A stretch of DNA of 64,000 nucleotides. Source: Solen grandis (Eukaryota > Mollusca > Bivalvia > Adapedonta > Solenidae). Location: contig CM037783.1 in assembly GCA_021229015.1 (NCBI GenBank), forward strand, positions 25,984,154 through 26,048,153, written 5' to 3'. The notes under the pieces were generated by a model. It was not told where the DNA came from. It did no database searches and was given only the letters and a program-made list of their open reading frames with translations. Of this stretch, positions 48,001-60,510 are shown in pieces. How positions within the stretch are numbered: position 1 is the stretch's first letter; each line of letters opens with the position of its first letter. Both the position numbers and the translations under genes were made by a program.

Positions 48001-51000
48001 CATGCGATTAAATGATGGGGAAAAAACTGTAAAAAGAATAAAAATCTATGCGCGTGGCTTCGTTTTTGGGGTGACATTTGTAAATTTGAACAGTCTTCGA
48101 ACGAAGAACATTGAAAAAATGCTGCATACAATGACGCCGCATTGATTTGGACCCAAATGAATGTTTTTGTTTTTCCGGTAATCGGACCAGTCCGCCACGT
48201 CTCCGGCTTGCGCTTGGTGAAAAACAGGGGAAACAGTGAGCGCTGTTGTACTGTTTTATTGACGTCGAAATAAACAGAGTGAAAAATCAAGTATGTTTAA
48301 ATGTATAAACAAATAAGCATGAAACAGAGTATTCTAATGATGGGCGTTTTATGAGTTTCAGAGGTGGTTTTTTTTTATTTTTTTAAATTTAAAATGTAAT
48401 ATAACCTTTAAAACCAAATAATATCCGCAATGATTGAATAAAAATCGTCAGTTCAAAAAGGTAATTGGGTAAAAAAGTGTGGGGGAAATGATTGTCAAAT
48501 GCGCAGACTTTCCCAACGCTAACCTTGCAGTGTTTAAAATTAAGGGCATAATTTAAAATTAGTAGTGGGGTTTTATCTTAACAAAACAGTTCTCCAAATT
48601 TATCAGGATTGCTAGGAACTGAAAACGTGCTGATTTAGAAAGGGCCCCACTCCCCAATGATGCAGGGTACAAAAAAAAAAGTGTTTCCCCCAAAAAAATT
48701 ACATGAAAAAATTTGGGAAAATGTCAAGGGGTTTCTATTTTTTTCGAAAACTGCGCCATTTTGCGTAACGTACGTATAAATACACTACACCAAAATTTTG
48801 ACGCCATCCATGAACTGTTGTCCAGACTATTGCATAGGCCCCCCGCGGAAAAAAAAAACAAACCTGAATAATATGGGTTTTCAGTTTTATTCCCCCCTTT
48901 CGGAGGGGGTTTGCAGAGTCGAAAAGTTTTTCTAATTTTTAAAGGTAAATGTTAAGAAATCTAGAAAATAAATTTCTTTTAACCTTTGAATTTCAAGATG
49001 TTATAAACTGCTAACATTTTGATCCGGTAAAAAAAACCCGTATAGATTTATATCCGTATCTTAAATCCTTTTTGTTTTTAGTACTTTTTATAAGCTGCTT
49101 CATATATTTTTTTGATCGATTTGTTGGGGTTTTTTCACGTATGATAAAATTTTTTTTGTAAAATTTTTCTCTTGTTGTGGTAACTCGAAAAAATGTACAA
49201 AAAAGGCTTCAAGACTAAACGTAGTAAAAGTTTTTTCGATTAGGGAAAAGAAAAGAAAAGAAAATTTTTTTTTATCGGGGGGGGGCCGTGTTCTCGAAAA
49301 ACTTAGTCAGAAATCTGGCTCAAATTTAAGGATCTATCAAAACCCTATATAAACTAAGGGGAAGTTTGTGTTTGAGTATAAAATCACCTGATGTACCATT
49401 CTTTTTTTTGGAAAAGGGGCCATGATTTTGGATATGTCCTTGTATGTATGTATGTTGTATGTTGCTAACAGACAGGTTTTCCCCCAGGCAAAAAATTCAA
49501 AACAGCCCGACAGTTTACCTGGGTATCGGTAACACCTCGCCAACCCAGCCGGTCGAGTTCGAGCTTCCCCAATAAAATCATGGAGGGGTTTTCGTAGGTG
49601 AAGTCCAAAGTTTTGGGCCCCACCCGAAGCACCTAGAAAAAAGTCCCAACATGCTCGCCGTCACCCACCGTAACCAACGTGAAACCCAAACAGGTTTTTT
49701 TTTTGTTTTAAAAACATATCGAGAAAAGAGCAAAACTATTTTAAGTGCTTTAGTTTATATGCACTTGCATATTTTTGTTTCACCCTCGAATTAATAATAA
49801 ATTTTAATTAAACAATATATTTTATGTAACAAATATTTTTACCATATGAACTTTCTATATATCTATCGCGTTTATGCATCTATCAGAATTTTTAAATAAC
49901 AACATCTAATTTGGGATTGGGTTTAATTTTGGCTAGCATAAAGGTGTTTAATAAAAGTAAATAAAATGTTTTTTCTTTAGGCGTCTGGATATTAATTATT
50001 TTCAGTAAAAATCTTAGAATTCAACAAAGTAATTTTTAAAAGGGAATGTAAAAGCGAATGCGCATACCTAAAAAAATAGCGCGGGGAGCAACAAGTAAAC
50101 ATGAGTCCAGATCTTTCATTTTTTCTTTCCCAGATAGTACCGTATTATCTTGTTTTATCAAAAATCTGCAAGTGTGGGATTTAAAACAAAAAATTTCCCC
50201 CCTAATTTTTTTTACCAATGTTCAAACTGAACATATATAAGTAGGTAACCCCAAAACCAAACCCCTTTGCGGCGTCACTGTCAGTCTATTTTATCTACTA
50301 ACAGTATTCAAAAATTTTCGACTGTTTGTGTTAATGTTTTGTCAAAAAAGGCACTGATAAAACTTTGTTTCGTCCCTTTTTTTCCAGTTCTTTTCAGAAA
50401 AGATAAAAATGTGTGTACCTTTTCGAGTTTAAGCGTAAGAAGTGACTTTTAAACAGTAAAAAATCGTCCAAGGAAGTATCAACCAAAGAGGCCCTCCGTG
50501 TACCCTGGTTTGTCGCGAAAACCTTTGTCGGTTGGACGTTTTAACTCTCGGTCAACCAAAGAATGTTGGGACATGTCTCTTGATTTTGATTTAAAATTTT
50601 AAATTTTCCCCAAAAAAAACTTGGTCCACGTGGATGTTTGTGGTAAAGGTTTTTGTAAAACCCTTAGAGGTCAACACACGGATCTGACCTTTTTTAAGTG
50701 CGTGCTAATGTATTTCAGGATTAAAAATAATAGAGTAGGGGACAGTTGTCAAAATAAAAGTTTTTTAAGGGGGGGCATGTATTCCCTGGGCGGGGGCGGG
50801 GATGGGTAGTAATCACCGTGCACGAAGGGGGGAAAAAGGTCATTTGATAAGAGGATACCCGCAAGGTTGTCGAGGGGGGAAGCCGCCCCTAACGCTGGGT
50901 TCAGTTTTTTCCCTAAGGGGAAGGTGGGTTTTTGGGGAAAAGGGGAACCCTTTGTCACCCCCCTTTTAACACCTATAAAGATATTATCTTACAAAAGTTC

Positions 51001-53269
51001 AAATGTCACCCTTACATTTTTTTACAAAGGTCATGACTTTGGTCTGGTGTTTTTAAAGAGACCCCTAAAATTTTTTTAGGGCAGTTGAAAATTCAGAAAA
51101 CCCCCTTTTGTCATTTTTGGAAACATTATTTTTTAAAAACGCGTATTAAACTTTCCCGGGCAAAAGTTAAATGTATTTTGAGAAATCTAAAATAGTTAAA
51201 ACCCTGTTTTTTTTGAAAAAATATGATATGTCATATCTTCAAAAAAACTTATTTCATATCATTTAAAACACGTATGAAGAAAAGGGGGTAATTTTTTATT
51301 TTGATGAGGGGGATGCCATGCACAAAAGGAAGAAGGGGTCATGCGATATCATAATTTTATACCAGTCTCTTCAACTAAACTGGAAACCTCCCCGATTTTT
51401 AGGTTTGTCGATTTTAGCAACTCATAGTTTTTTTCCGGGAACAGAAGAAAATGGCAAATTCCCTCACCACCCCTTAAAACCTGCATATGATAAAAGTAGG
51501 TTATTGCATGGACCCCCCGTATCAAAAGTAACAAAAATTTTGAATCCCTGAAAGTAAAATTTAATTTAAGGGGTCATGATCCTTTTTCTGAAAAAAAAAT
51601 ACTTAATTAAAAATTAAAAAAATTTCCTAAATTCTACTATATTTGTTCCCCTATCGGGGAAAAACCCTATCTTTCCCGGGCCCTTTTGAAGGGTTTTATT
51701 CAAGGGTTTTTTTTGTAAATAAAACCTGAAATTTTTTTTTTTTTACAATTTTTGTTACTTCTGCAAAAAAAATAAATATATCCCCTGAAAAAACAATGCT
51801 TAAAAAATTTATTTTTTTTGGATAAATTTTTGCAAAATGGATACATACAAAAATATAGTACCGTTTGTAAAACAAAATTGGGTTATCTTTAATTTAAATT
51901 AATTCCTGGTTTACAAGGGTTTCCTTTAATTTTATCAAAAAACTATTTTCATATTCAAAAAAATTATTAAAGCGTTCAATTTGATATTTATTTCAGGAAG
52001 AAAACTGAAAAATAAAGCACAATAGTGATTATAAACAGCCCGCCAAATTGCGGAACGTAACTTTTTGTCAATGTTTAAGGCAAGTAAAATTTTTTTTCCC
52101 CGCTTAATTTCAAAACGTGTGTTTCCCTTGATTGTCAACTTACCGTTAGTAGCCAAAAAGGCTGTTATTTTTGTTTTCGCACATGGCATTTTTAAATTTG
52201 TGAAAAGATGGCAATTTATTTGAACATGATAAAGCTACTTTGTTGGTCCCTTAATTATCGACGTTACAGGCGATGTGAATAATGTACGTGTTTAAGCTAA
52301 CAAAACTGTAGTCGTACTTGTAGTTGGCATATGATGCGAATGACAACTGTTTAGTGACTGAACTCCCCCCTGTAAAATACAATTTATGTTGTATAGCCGT
52401 TAATATGTTATAGTAACAACTGATTTAGTTATGCCTTTGTTTTTCTTAAATTAAACAGTAGTTCAGACAAAATACAAAAATGAATACTAAAAATAATTGT
52501 TAGATTCACATTTTTCAATTTTATTCTTATTTCCTTTAAAGTCAAAGACAGATCGCCCGTCAAATTTACAAGGGGGATAACTTTGCTAAACTTTTACGCA
52601 GTCCCAATTTACCCCGGTGGCCTGTGCAGACCACCCCCGTCTTTAGTATGCGCTCAATTTGGGTGATTTTTTCCTAGGGTGGGTTTTTAATGAGACTATA
52701 ACTTTCCCGGTCCCCCCCATATACAACCCGATTTCGGTGAAATGAAAAAACTTTGATATTCAACACATTACAAATTTGGTCTTTTTAGTAAGTTTGTTTT
52801 GTTTTAATTTTTTTTTATGAATTATTTAAATTCCCTGATACCCTTCTCTATATGTTTATTTTAAAGAGAAATAAATTCCCTGGTGTGTTTTCCCGTCAAG
52901 ATGTTAATTTCATTAAAATAGGAAAACCCCACAAAAGCGGGTTTCATTAATTTTCCTGAAAAAAAAATGAATGTAATCGTCCAAAAAAAATCTAAATGTA
53001 TTTAAAAATTATCCAAACTAATTTCATACGTTATCACATAATTAAAGAATAATTAAACAAAATGATGTAAACTAGGGAAAAAGGTTTTTTAGCATAATAA
53101 AATATATAAGATATTATCTTTTTGACCGGGTTTTCTACTACCCCGGTAAGTTTGGTAACTAAACAAAACACACAAAATAGTTGTTACAAGTAAAAATTTA
53201 ATAAATAAATTATGGAACTTTTCCGGATACTTTTCGAACACCCCTCGTAAGTCACCAAAGAAAAAATTC

Positions 53270-53355
53270 GCAATCAAACGGGGACTTGAGCCCAGGACTG
53301 CCTCCTCACTTAAGATTCACGTGATCTTTAACCTATCAACTGAGCGATGGGACCG
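53270..53355 (-). repeat. tRNA-like sequence, probably a SINE head
   Basis: On the minus strand, GGTCCCATCGCTCAGTTGAT (box A-like) and GGGCTCAAGTCCCCG (box B-like), with a longer-than-normal spacing. Confidence 0.45.
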
Positions 53356-54380
53356 CTTACAAGGGGGGAATTTAGTGGCTTTACATTTTTCATCAATTTT
53401 TATGCGGTCTTTTAAGAACAAAATTCCACATTATCATAGGCACGTGTCATGATACCAAATCAGTAAACAATATCTTGACAACAGACCGACCAGTTTAACC
53501 AGAGTTTAGCGGCCGGGGATCAAGCTTACCTCTCTTCTTCCCCGGTGCCAACCCCGGATCATTTAACTGATTATAGTCTATCGGTATCACTACACATATA
53601 GTTAATTTATATCATCTTTCATTAGTTAATTGATGCATATTATTGAGAAATAAACAAATGTTTACACCCAAAAGTATACTGTCAGTCTGTCAAAATATAT
53701 GTCCCCTCGGGCATGATAACAGCTTGCAGCATACACTGTTTTAAACAATGCATGTATGTATGTAACTGTGTGTATAGCTCTAATATTAGCATTTACAACG
53801 TCTATCCTTTCTTATACATAGTGTCCGATAAAATACATGTTTTTATTTCTGGGCTCTTACGAATCATTAGTGTAATAAATAAATAAAAATGCTCAAAAGG
53901 ACATCATTATTTACACAGTTGCATTTTTTCCCCATTTTGATTAAGAGTTTTATATGATATGTTAACATATTTACATATGTAAATCACTTCAAGTATATGT
54001 TGGCTCGGCAAGTGTTATTAGCTTTGTTGATTTACATAACAGAATATGCGTTCATTACGATAAAATAAGTATACCAGGAGGAGAGCAAACAAACGAACGA
54101 ATCCCTTTTAAAAAGCAAAATCGTACAGATGTGAGCTTCCTGCAGGTTACTATTAGATTATATTCATTGTTCCCTTATTCGCAGTATTTAAGCGTGCTGT
54201 TGTTGTTATTGATGTTGTTTTCTTAACACATGAAGCTATGTACATGCCAACAGATGTAAATTTGCAACATACCCATTAATTAGCAATACATCCATTACTT
54301 ACGCTGATCTAAGTTTACTTAATCAAGATCTAAATATTATACAGAAATAAATAGAAGCCGGCCTGAATATATCATGACTT
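53356..54380. other. Intergenic or intronic, nothing recognised
   Basis: Sequence quality improves from about 53600. It lies downstream of the TMED exon on the minus strand and so may be its first intron. No second exon could be identified. Confidence 0.45.
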
Positions 54381-54384
54381 TAAT

Positions 54385-54500
54385 GTAATATCATTGCCAC
54401 GGTCAAGTGGTAGTGTTCATTGGATATGGATCCGAAGGTTGCGTGTTCGATCCCCGCTTGGGTAATAATTGTTCATTCCCAGGCGCAAAGTACCGGTTCA
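54385..54500 (+). repeat. tRNA-like SINE head
   Basis: GCCACGGTCAAGTGGTAGTG and GCGTGTTCGATCCCCGCTTG give box A- and box B-like motifs, followed by TTCATTCCCAGGCGCAAAG. It would lie in the first intron of the TMED gene. Confidence 0.5.
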
Positions 54501-54577
54501 ATCCAGAAACTGTTGAAAAGGATTACGGTATTTTTAAAATCAAGCTAAGAAAAAGAAATGTGTTTCAGTGGACTTAC

Positions 54578-54797
54578 TTCATAAGAAACATGGAGCTTGC
54601 CCCCAGCCACGATCTTTTGATAGAAGCACTCCTCCGTCCCGCCGCAACCTCGATCTTAAACTCATGTGGGCGCCTGGAAGTCCATCAAAATCAAATTCAT
54701 CAGTTTCTTTTCCAAGCACTGTTTCAGTTCCAGCATTAGGCCACGTGGCACTAAATATAGCACACAGAAAGAACCACTCTGTTGATGGCATCGTCAT
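54578..54797 (-). CDS. p24/TMED-family cargo receptor, first coding exon (two frame breaks)
   Basis: p24/TMED proteins are single-pass membrane proteins of the ER-Golgi vesicle system. From ATG at 54797 the frame gives a signal peptide (STEWFFLCAIFSATWPNAG) and an acidic stretch to DFDGLPGA. The next frame gives HEFKIEVAAG, and a third gives EECFYQKIVAGGKLHVSYE, the start of a GOLD domain with its first conserved Cys (CFYQ is typical of gamma-class TMED1/3/5/6/7). The switches fall at the homopolymers CCC (54670-54668) and GGG (54640-54638). One extra base at each would make 222 nt, 74 codons, ending in phase 0 at GAA|GTAAGT (54577). So these are probably assembly deletions, not a pseudogene. 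The remaining exons (rest of GOLD, coiled coil, transmembrane helix) were not found at lower coordinates. Confidence 0.75.
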
Positions 54798-55616
54798 GTA
54801 TACACTGGGACTACCGTACACGTATGCATTCCGTATATAGTTGAGTTGTCATAGCTAGTCTGCCGCTGTTATCTATGTACAAGTCCGTTTGTGTGATAGG
54901 GAGATCTTCACACTGTCATAGCTCACCTGTGTACATGTATATACGTTGACAAATACTGAAATAGATAGGTAGAAAGCCGTGTGTCAGTGTCTTTACAACA
55001 CGGTTAAAAACGGCAGTCGCACAAGTATTTAATTGCAGACATGTTGAATTTTAAGTTAATGCACTCGTATTTTAGGAACAGGCTAAGAAATTTTAATTAA
55101 TGAACAAGAAGGTTTTTTAAAGAAATGTCGCGTTGAATAAAGAAATATATTATCAAGTCAAACTTACGATAATGACGTCACATACGTATTTGTGTAAGGG
55201 GAGTGTGGATACGGAATGTAGTACCTAGAATTGTATACAGGTGTTCAGTACGTGCCTCACTAAGCTCGTAAAGCGTAGCGGGAACGTGTGGAACGATTGC
55301 GAAGAGCGTACGTGGCTCTAGCTGTGACGTGGGGGCGGGGGTTAGACTGGAATACACATATTTGTTTAGTTTGCTTTTGGTCAATGTCAAACTCAAATAT
55401 GTCAATTTGAGGTACTTGTGCTCGACTCAAGGACCTCTTCTAGAAATAACGTATGAATGATTCATTATGTAAATATGGTGCATGCCACAACAGGTTATTT
55501 AGGTCAATATTTGGAAACATTATTATATAATAACGTTGCATGTTGAGCCGAGCAACCGTGACCTATATGAGACCGATATAATGTGATGCCTCACTGCGAA
55601 AGGCCAACCTTTCCTG

Positions 55617-55735
55617 TAACTACCCTTATATGATAGGCGCCAAACAGTACCACTCTCACGACTTATGTCGTGTCCGGGGATCGAACCCGTGACCTTCCGG
55701 TTACTCTGGAATTACAATTCGGTCACGGTTTTACA
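55617..55735 (-). mobile_element. tRNA-headed SINE (family B), reverse
   Basis: On the minus strand: GTGACCGAATTGTAATTCCA, GTCACGGGTTCGATCCCCGG (box B), then TTGGCGCCTATCATATAAGG and GTAGTTA, as in the 33440-33695 copy. It is truncated before the V-core. Confidence 0.6.
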
Positions 55736-55887
55736 AATAGGCAGACGTTAGCCATAGTGCTCGATGTACTGACACGCAGTGGTTAAGTCTGTAAGTCGGA
55801 AAGTTTCGGGGGTTTAAAACAAAGAAACATCTATCCAGGTTTAGTCTGTTAAAAAAACAGCCCCTAAATCAAAATCAAATTGCCCAG

Positions 55888-55987
55888 NNNNNNNNNNNNN
55901 NNNNNNNNNNNNNNNNNNNNNNNNNNNNNNNNNNNNNNNNNNNNNNNNNNNNNNNNNNNNNNNNNNNNNNNNNNNNNNNNNNNNNNN
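55888..55987. other. Assembly gap, 100 N
   Basis: Exactly 100 N. The right-hand contig begins at the first base of a SINE. Confidence 0.98.
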
Positions 55988-56215
55988 GGGCCTCCGTGGC
56001 CGAGAGGGTATAGTGCTGTTTAAAACCTGACTCGCCCCCCCCGCGGGGGTCAAACCCCGGTTTTGTGTCATTTGATTTTCATGTGAGGAACCTTCAGCGG
56101 CTTGCGGGGTCAGGGTTTCCCCGGTGCCTCGTGCTTCGTGGTCTTCATCTACCTGTTTTTAGCTGGACGTCGCTATATGAAAAAATACTGTCAAGCGCGG
56201 TTAACTCAACAGTCA
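55988..56215 (+). mobile_element. Family A SINE abutting the gap
   Basis: GGGCCTCCGTGGCCGAGAGG head, GGTCAAACCCCGG box B (decayed), CATGTGAGGAACC, TAGCTGGACGTCGCTATATG and ATACTGTCAAGCGCGG. Many single-base losses relative to other copies suggest consensus errors. Confidence 0.8.
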
Positions 56216-59200
56216 GTAAGTTAATCAACAATACTTAGTTTTTGGGTTAAGGAAAGTGTTTGGTTTGGGGTTTTGGGTTTACTGTTGTTTATATGTAAGT
56301 AAGTAAGTAATTATTTTAAAGTGACATGTGCAAAAAAAAACATATATTTTTAATGACAAAAAATGTACTATTAAAAAATTTTTCAGCACCTAAACGAGGC
56401 CATATTCCCCTAAACAGAGATTTAAAAGTACATTATATTTCCCTGTCAATAGTTTGTGCTAAAAATTTATATTCTTATAAAATGATAATGTATGATACTG
56501 TAGTTGGGTGGTAAACTATGATTAATTTCACTTGAAGTATTTCTAGAGATATGGAAAAAAAAAACACTTAAATAATAAAGTTAGGTTTTCGCTGAAATTA
56601 TCTTTCAATCTTTATTTTTTTTGGGTTTGGTTTTGGGGGGAATAATGGTTTTTTAAAAAGGGAATTATTCCCCCAAGTAAAAAAAAAAATGAAAACCTCG
56701 GACAATACAACCGTATGGGTATGAAGGAATACAAAAAATCGGTAAGATAGGTTACCAAGTTTTTCTTCTCTTTCTCGTGTTTTGTTGTGTGTGTGTGTGT
56801 GTTATTTGTTGTTTTGTCTGGGAACAAAAAGGTAATATTATAAATAAAAAAAATACTCATAACATTTAACTAATTGTTGGTCGTGAATTCAATTATTCAA
56901 CATATAAATTTGCCCTTGACCTAAATAAAAGACCATCACCGGGCAAACTCATTAAGTATATAACATATGATGGCACCCCGATGTAAAAAAACTTTGATGT
57001 AATCGTGGAAGATTGCTAACTATGGTTTAAAATTTCCTTTAAATCCCTTTCCTTTTTCACGAAATTCCTTATTTGGGATAAAAAGGTTTGGTTTTTGTTC
57101 CAAAGGGGGAAAACTTCTTGGGGTTTTCTTGATCTTTTTTTTGTTCCAATTTTAACATGAAGAATGACATTTTTTTGGGGAGAAGAAAAAAAATTTTTAA
57201 CTGATGATTTCAATTGCAAAAAAAAAAAAAAAAGTTTAAGGTATAAACCCAAAGGTTCACCGATATGTTTTTTTTTAAAATCGAATTCATTCCGAAAAGA
57301 TAATACCATGCCCGCGAATGCGTAAAATGTAAAAAGAAGTATTTTCTTTGGGGTTTAAATTTCATTGTCTCTTTCATTTTATTGCGGGTACAATAAGTGT
57401 TGGTTAAATTTAGGGGGTGTTTTTATATTGAAATCGCTTTGTTTTTTGAAACAGTGTTCCTTATTCGTTTTTGAAATAAAAAACAAAGTTGCCAATAAGA
57501 TTGTTTTTAATACATTTAAAAAAAAAAAGGGGTGTGTTAAAAATTCCTTCGCGTGGATTTTTCCCGCGATCTTGTGAGATCTCCTGCGGGATATTGGATA
57601 TTTTTCCCGTTCGTATCGAAGATTTCTTTGTACAAAGTTTATTTGAAACGCGCTCGGGAAAGAAAGAGTTCGCGGGAATTATTTTCGGAATGAAAACCAC
57701 GAAATTAATCCTAAGGCCCAGTTACTGGAAGGAAACAAAATACGTAACAAAAACCCTTGTTTAAACCCTTTTATTTCTCAATTACCGTATTTAATTTTTG
57801 TTATTCATTTTTTTTTTTTTTTTTTTTTTTGGAAAAAAAAATACCCCAATTACCTTTAATCTGACAATAACGCAACGTTTTCAAAGATAAGACGCAAAAA
57901 TATGAAAGAAATAAGAATGAAGGAAAAAAAAAAAATTTTGACCCCAAAATTAAACATGGCTGTAAAGGGGTGACTTTTTGAAGGAAAGAGTGATTAAATA
58001 GTTTGTTTATACAGAAAAAGGAATAAATAAAATTTTATTTCGAAAAAAGACCTAAACTAGAAATCAAAAGAGCACTTCCCGAACACTTCAACTACATGCT
58101 GGTGAAAATTACACACATTGTGTAATGGGAAAAAAAATTCCCCAAAAAATTGTTTGGCGGTTTAAAAACAGCGAATTATTGTAGTATTTCCTAGCCCCTA
58201 GTGAAATGGTTATTGCGGGACCATTAAGTCAGCCATTAAAAAAAAAAAAAAAGTGCTAAAAACGAATAAATGAATCAGTCATCGAGAAGGGAACGAACAG
58301 GTTAATGAATGATAATCGTACAGAAAAGGGCGATGAGAGCATGGGGTGTTGTGATGAAAGAGCAAAAACTTCGAAATTCAAATTTAGAAATAAGCGAATT
58401 GGTAGCTATTTCTGCCAGCCATTTCCCACTTAGCATGTCAAAAAATTTTCTGAAAAATTACTCTATTCAGTTGATGGTGGCATTTTCTGCCAGCCATTTC
58501 ATTAGCTTGCCCGAAACTTTTTGAAAAAATGTCAATAGTCGTTGTTTGGCAATAGAAAATTTGTGTTTTTATTAAAAAAAATCTTTTAGGTATCCCCCCC
58601 GAATTTTTTTTCTTTATTTTTTTGGGCAGTTTTTTTAAAAAAATTTGAAAAAGGTGCCCATTTTTTTTTTTTTTCGAGTCACAAACAAAAATTTAAAGTC
58701 TGAAAATACCAAAGAAAAATTGAAAATTTCTATTGCAGTATACTTATGTGCAATTTTTCAAAAATTTCCTAAGTATGGGCGAAATTATGAAAAGATTTCT
58801 CAAAAAAAATTGGTTTTTCCATACTTAACAAGAAAAACGTTTTGGGCCATACGAAACTTTTATTCTTTGCCCCGGAAATTTTCCTTTTTTCAAGTTAGTA
58901 AATTGGGGAAACAAAAAATTTTTTTTAAATGTTTAAAATTTTATCTGGGTTTATATCCCCAATGATTATTTTAAAACTGAAATGGTTTTTTTTTTCCCCC
59001 TTTTTAATAATAATAATAATAAAAAATTTGTTAATACAAGGGGTTTCTTTTACAAAAATTTGTCCCAAAAAGGGGGGTTTTTCTATAAAAATGTTTCGAA
59101 TTTTTTCTTAAAAAATACATTTTAAAAATTTAAATTTTTTAAAAAATTTTTCTTTTTTAAAAATTTAAAAAACCCAAATTTTTTTTCAAAGGTTTTTTTG

Positions 59201-59720
59201 GGGAAAAAAAAAAAAAAAAAAGGGTTTTTTTGGTTTATTTTTATTCTCGATTGTTTTTTGTTTTTCCGATTTTAAACTTTTAAACCTTAAAATTTCCTGA
59301 ATTTTTAATTTAAAAAAGTAAAAATTTAAAATGAAATTTTTCCTAAATTTTATTAAATGGAAAAAAAAAAAAAACCCTTTTTTAAACAAAATTAATGAAA
59401 AGGGGGTTTAAAAAAATGGAAATTTAGATTTTAAAAAAATTTGTTATAATGTGGGGCAAATTTTTCCCCAAAAAATCAAAGAAGGGACATAAATCTAGGG
59501 GGAAAAAATAAAATCATTAAAAATTTCTTTTTAAAAAATAAACCTTTTTTTAAAGAATTTTTTTTAAAAAACCTTTTTTTCCAAAACCATTTAAAATTTT
59601 ATTAAAATTTTTTATAAAATAGGGGAAATTTTTTTGTTTTTAAGATAATTTAATTAAAAAAAATTTGGGTTCTTTTTCCCCAAAAAAATTTTTTTTAAAA
59701 TTTTCAAATATTTTTTGTTA
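56216..59720. other. Low-quality AT-rich block, no gene recognised
   Basis: Extreme homopolymer content, especially 58560-59720. About 58040-58220 is a diverged copy of dispersed repeat C (GAACACTTCAACTACATGCTG, CACACATTGTGTAATGGG). About 58390-58510 repeats ATTTCTGCCAGCCATTTC. About 57550-57600 holds the imperfect palindrome TCCCGCGATCTTGTGAGATC. Further exons of the GPCR at 59793 could be hidden here. Confidence 0.55.
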
Positions 59721-59725
59721 ATTTT

Positions 59726-59793
59726 TCTAAGTATCCATTGGGGCCCCAGGAGAAGAGGAACACGAGGATGACAGTCACCAGCATCTTGATCAC
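59726..59793 (-). CDS. Class A GPCR exon fragment with TM6
   Basis: After a good acceptor (ATTCCTTAG|GTG, 59793) the minus strand reads VIKMLVTVILVFLFSWGPN. This has the form of helix 6 of rhodopsin-like peptide receptors: a basic residue plus M-L at the cytoplasmic end, F-x-x-x-W-x-P in the core. TM7 should follow at lower coordinates, but the sequence enters the low-quality block within 15 codons and the frame is lost. The exon with TM1-TM5 is not in the remaining 4.2 kb upstream as far as I can see, so it is probably beyond the window. Which peptide receptor this is cannot be told from one helix. Confidence 0.6.
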
Positions 59794-59859
59794 CTAAGGA
59801 ATTATACAAAGAATGTAGGCTTGTAGTTTGCGCATGTGTGTGTTTTTATCTTTTCATGA

Positions 59860-60042
59860 TTTTGTTCATTATTATAATCATCATCATCATCATTAATCGT
59901 CTCTTTATTGATGTTATTTTAATCATCATTATTTTGTTAAAATTGTTTATCATTATCACAATTAGTAGTAGTAGTAGTTGTTGTAGTAGTAGTAACAGAC
60001 GTATTAATATTATTCAGCTTTAACTATTAAAATAGTTTTTCG

Positions 60043-60075
<33 letters not shown>
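59860..60075 (+). repeat. ATT/ATC, AGT and (GT)n microsatellites
   Basis: Trinucleotide-rich tract (ATCATCATC, AGTAGTAGT) followed by about 15 GT repeats at 60044-60074. Confidence 0.85.
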
Positions 60076-60078
<3 letters not shown>

Positions 60079-60359
60079 TCGCGCGCTCGTTTACCATATG
60101 ATATTAATATCCCTGAAAGTTGAACAATTTGTCTTCAACGTTTTTCCCTTTTTTTTAGTTGGTTTTGTTTTTTATTACTCCGGTCAGACTTCACAGCGGC
60201 ACGTGAAACCTCTCTAACACAGGTTTAAAAAAACATACCCTTTACACCTACACCAAAAATGTGTTTGCATGTGAACCAATAGACAGAACATATTAGTTAT
60301 TGTTAGTGTTTATTATGAGAGAATTTAACAGTTAAGAAGCCAGAACGAGCGTAGGATTG

Positions 60360-60510
60360 ATGGCCCGGTGTCAGGATAATGTGACTGGGTGTGGTATCAT
60401 GCCAAATGTCTACGGCATGACACTGTGACAGCACTACATCTGTCTCAAGTAGACATAGTCTCCAAATGACTTAAATACTGTCGTTGGGACGTTAAACCAA
60501 ATAAACAAAA
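60360..60510 (+). mobile_element. V-core SINE, 5'-truncated (family B)
   Basis: GGTGTCAGGATAATGTGACT, GGGTGTGGTATCATGCC, CTACGGCATGACACTGTGAC, then GACTTAAATACTGTCGTTGG and GACGTTAAACCAAATAAACA. The core and the GACGTTAAAC end fit V-SINEs. No tRNA-like head precedes it. Confidence 0.65.

Larger units (their letters stand above)
43741..53270. other. Low-quality AT-rich block, no gene recognised
   Basis: Homopolymers are stretched throughout (many runs of 5-10 A, T, G or C), and known repeats are visibly decayed. Two SINE fragments are recognisable. The longest open frame (minus, 46333-46827) is lysine-rich, parallels a second open frame in another register and resembles nothing I know. Real exons could be hidden by indels. 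Confidence 0.6.
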
